Source: Planctomycetota bacterium (GTDB taxonomy: Bacteria > Planctomycetota > Planctomycetia > Pirellulales > Pirellulaceae). Taken from it: a stretch of DNA of 64,000 nt. The notes beneath the pieces were generated by a model. It saw only the letters and a program-made list of their open reading frames with translations. It was not told where the DNA came from and searched no databases. The position numbers were made by a program, and so were the translations under genes. The stretch is from NCBI GenBank assembly GCA_014238905.1, contig JABAAE010000001.1:418712-482711 (forward strand), read 5' to 3'. This document shows, in pieces, positions 62,170-64,000 of the stretch; the first letter of the stretch is position 1, and each line of letters starts with the position of its first letter.

Positions 62170-64000
62170 CTAGATGGGAATTCCATCCCATCTCACAAAC
62201 GCCTCCAAAGCAAAGTACTCGGGAAGTCCGATCGCATTGTATTTGTCGGCTGTCCCCGTGTTACGATCCTCGGCACGCTGCCAAAACTCTCTCGGATCCG
62301 ACCCCGGGAAAAGAGCCTCATCTTTTTGACTTTCATGTTTGAAAATCGCCTTTTTCTTGATCTCCATATCGGTCGGACTTAATGGAACAGCAATTTGAAT
62401 TTCGTGTAGATCATATTCCTGCCAAGCGCCCCTGTAGAGAAGCACCTCAGGCCGACCTCCGCATTCCTCATCGATTTGCCGAACGGCTTCAAAAATGGCC
62501 TCTGCGCAAAGTCGATGGGTCCCGTGGGGATCTGATAAATCACCGGCGACGTAAATCTGGTCTGGATTGATCTTGTGGATCAAATCGCGAATAATCTTGA
62601 CGTCATCATTGCCCCACGGTTTTTTGTCAACCGTTCCGGTCCGGTAAAAAGGCAAATCAAGAAAGTGACAGTTCTCCTCTAAACAACCGGCAACCAATGC
62701 ACCCGCCTTGGCTTCACTCCAACGAATCAGCGATTTAATCTGACGAACCGCGTCAACATCCCTCTCACCTGGATGCTTCCCGTCAAAAGCCTGAGTCACC
62801 TCCGCTTCAACAGCCAAACTTCTTTCCTGATCTATCCCAAACCGTCGGTTGAACTCGGTGACCAGGTTGGCGACCCTCATTGCGTCATGATCAAAGACCG
62901 CGATATTTCCACTGGTCATGTAAGCAATATGAACTTCGTGACGATCCTCGTTTAATCGTATCAGGGTCCCACCCATGCTAATGACGTCGTCATCCGGATG
63001 GGGACTGAAACAGATGACCCGCTTTGACTCTTTCCCGGCTGGATGGTATTCAATCGTCCCCATTAGCCCCTTAAAAACTCGATGGGCAATCTTGGACCCT
63101 GGACCATGATCTCTGAGCAAGTGGTGCAAATTGTGATTCCTGAAATCGTCGTCGCTCAGCTTTAGCAGTGTATTCCCTGTGGTTTCACACAGCCAAATAA
63201 CAGCTTTTTTGATCAGTTCGTCATTCCACTGAACATCGGAGACCAACCAGGGGGTTTCGCTGCTGGTCAGTTTGCTTCCAGCCGCCTCGTCAACCAAAAC
63301 CGTTGCATCGGCATGATCCTGCAAATGGGAGGCAGGAACCCGTGGGCTGACGATCCCCTCGCACAGTTCCTTGATGATAGATGCCTTATGTTCGCCCTGG
63401 GCCAACAGGAGAATTTTGCGAGCTTCCAAGATGGTTCCCAGTCCCATCGTGATCGCCTGAGTCGGCACGTTTTGCTCACCAAAAAAATCACTGGAGGCCG
63501 ATTTTCGGGTCATTGGGTCCAGCGTACACAAACGGGTTCGACTTTGTCGCACGCTGAACGGTTCGTTAAAGCCTATATGCCCGTTACTGCCAATTCCCAA
63601 AAGAACCACATCAATGCCACCCGCTTCGGTGATACGTGCTTCGAACTCTCGGCAATAATTCCCTACTCGATCCAGAGGGATTAAACCGTCTGGAATATAA
63701 ATGTTCTCTTGGGGAATATTCACATGATTGAAGAATTGCTCGTGCATCCACCGGTGATAACTTTGCAGCTTTTCCGGGGCGACACCATAATACTCATCCA
63801 GGTTGAATGTGATGACCCTTGATAAGTCCAACCCTTCCTGCTTGTGTTTGCGAACCAATTCGCGATAGACATTGACCGGCGTCGAACCCGTCGGCAAGCC
63901 CAGCACGGCATTTTGGCCAAGCGCATTTCTTTCTTGGATCACCGTTTCGATTATAGTTGCGACGTGAGCCGCCAAATCTGGGGCGCGATCAAATACATAA
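62170..64000 (-). CDS. Glucosamine-6-phosphate deaminase fused to LmbE/PIG-L deacetylase, 5' end off the right edge
   Basis: At least 610 residues are in the window. The frame has no stop up to position 64000 (upstream residues YVFDRAPDLAAHVATIIETV), so the true start lies outside. The NagB domain shows VLGLPTGSTPVNVYRELV near the left, VITFNLDEYYGVAPEKLQSY, and GIGSNGHIGFNEPF. The C-terminal LmbE domain has ICFSPHPDDDVISMGGTLIR, a zinc-binding HPDDD. NagB removes the amino group of glucosamine 6-phosphate; LmbE proteins deacetylate N-acetylglucosaminyl compounds. The fusion, known from planctomycetes and Bacteroidetes, could link both steps. The right-hand end of the window cuts the N-terminus. 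Confidence 0.93.
   Translation of the reverse strand, partial: YVFDRAPDLAAHVATIIETVIQERNALGQNAVLGLPTGSTPVNVYRELVRKHKQEGLDLSRVITFNLDEYYGVAPEKLQSYHRWMHEQFFNHVNIPQENIYIPDGLIPLDRVGNYCREFEARITEAGGIDVVLLGIGSNGHIGFNEPFSVRQSRTRLCTLDPMTRKSASSDFFGEQNVPTQAITMGLGTILEARKILLLAQGEHKASIIKELCEGIVSPRVPASHLQDHADATVLVDEAAGSKLTSSETPWLVSDVQWNDELIKKAVIWLCETTGNTLLKLSDDDFRNHNLHHLLRDHGPGSKIAHRVFKGLMGTIEYHPAGKESKRVICFSPHPDDDVISMGGTLIRLNEDRHEVHIAYMTSGNIAVFDHDAMRVANLVTEFNRRFGIDQERSLAVEAEVTQAFDGKHPGERDVDAVRQIKSLIRWSEAKAGALVAGCLEENCHFLDLPFYRTGTVDKKPWGNDDVKIIRDLIHKINPDQIYVAGDLSDPHGTHRLCAEAIFEAVRQIDEECGGRPEVLLYRGAWQEYDLHEIQIAVPLSPTDMEIKKKAIFKHESQKDEALFPGSDPREFWQRAEDRNTGTADKYNAIGLPEYFALEAFVRWDGIPI

Overview
The window looks like chromosomal DNA of a planctomycete, probably a marine Pirellulaceae-type bacterium. 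This rests on family content rather than any rRNA: a DUF1549/DUF1553-type protein with a CAQCH motif, a Tat-exported DUF1501 protein, a DUF1080 protein, a Ser/Thr kinase coupled to an ECF sigma factor, a DRG/TGS-type GTPase, a bacterial deoxyhypusine-synthase-like protein, an octaheme cytochrome fused to a repeat domain, a NagB-LmbE fusion and Cys-rich lipoproteins. I see no rRNA, tRNA, CRISPR array, transposase or phage gene. Genes are mostly single or in short operons on both strands.

Layout. 1-3.0 kb (minus): ECF sigma factor, membrane-anchored DUF1549/DUF1553 protein and the start of a DRG-type GTPase. 3.1-8.6 kb: deoxyhypusine-synthase-like enzyme, WecA/TagO-type glycosyl-phosphate transferase, PdxH and a DUF1501 protein. 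9.0-11.5 kb: MacA-like adaptor and MacB-like permease without an adjacent ATPase. 11.5-18.8 kb: SDR, small-multidrug-export-like membrane protein, YjbQ-type protein, aspartate/aromatic aminotransferase, inositol-3-phosphate synthase and an Nramp-like transporter lacking the family metal motifs. 18.9-24.3 kb: small envelope and accessory proteins (lipoproteins, zinc-ribbon protein, pentapeptide-repeat protein, membrane protein, DUF1805). 24.3-29.5 kb: aldo/keto reductase, a UbiE-UbiX-UbiA operon for quinone synthesis, DUF1080 protein and nitrilase-family amidase. 29.5-36.2 kb: octaheme cytochrome, sigma factor/kinase pair and a soluble histidine kinase. 36.5-45.0 kb: Ada repair protein, ABC exporter whose permease is fused to a CPBP protease, an unassigned AAA+ ATPase and a secreted lipase-like hydrolase. 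45.2-49.3 kb: DapA-family lyase, beta-lactamase-fold hydrolase preceded by a 41-codon small ORF, a probable decayed gene, and a Tat-exported prenyltransferase-repeat protein. 49.6-64 kb: prepilin-peptidase-like protein, MFS-PlsC-AMP-ligase fusion (Aas-like), site-2 protease, GlcF, coiled-coil protein, GroES, a second prenyltransferase-repeat protein, LexA, Flp pilin and the NagB-LmbE fusion running off the right edge.

The most unusual signal is not a gene. From about 21.6 kb onward at least eleven loci carry short head-to-tail tandem duplications (unit 14-25 bp, 2-6.5 copies). Each has a different unit sequence, and all lie in intergenic DNA or at the extreme ends of genes. They suggest a recurrent local duplication/slippage process in gene borders; several extend or shift reading frames (Ada C-terminus, AAA+ ATPase N-terminus, stop codon of the DapA-like gene).

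A second theme is loss of catalytic residues in recognisable enzymes: the PlsC domain of the Aas-like fusion has Arg in place of the HX4D histidine, the prepilin peptidase lacks the GxGxxD aspartate, and the Nramp-like protein lacks both helix-break metal motifs. All assignments come from reading motifs in the translated sequence; no database search was possible.
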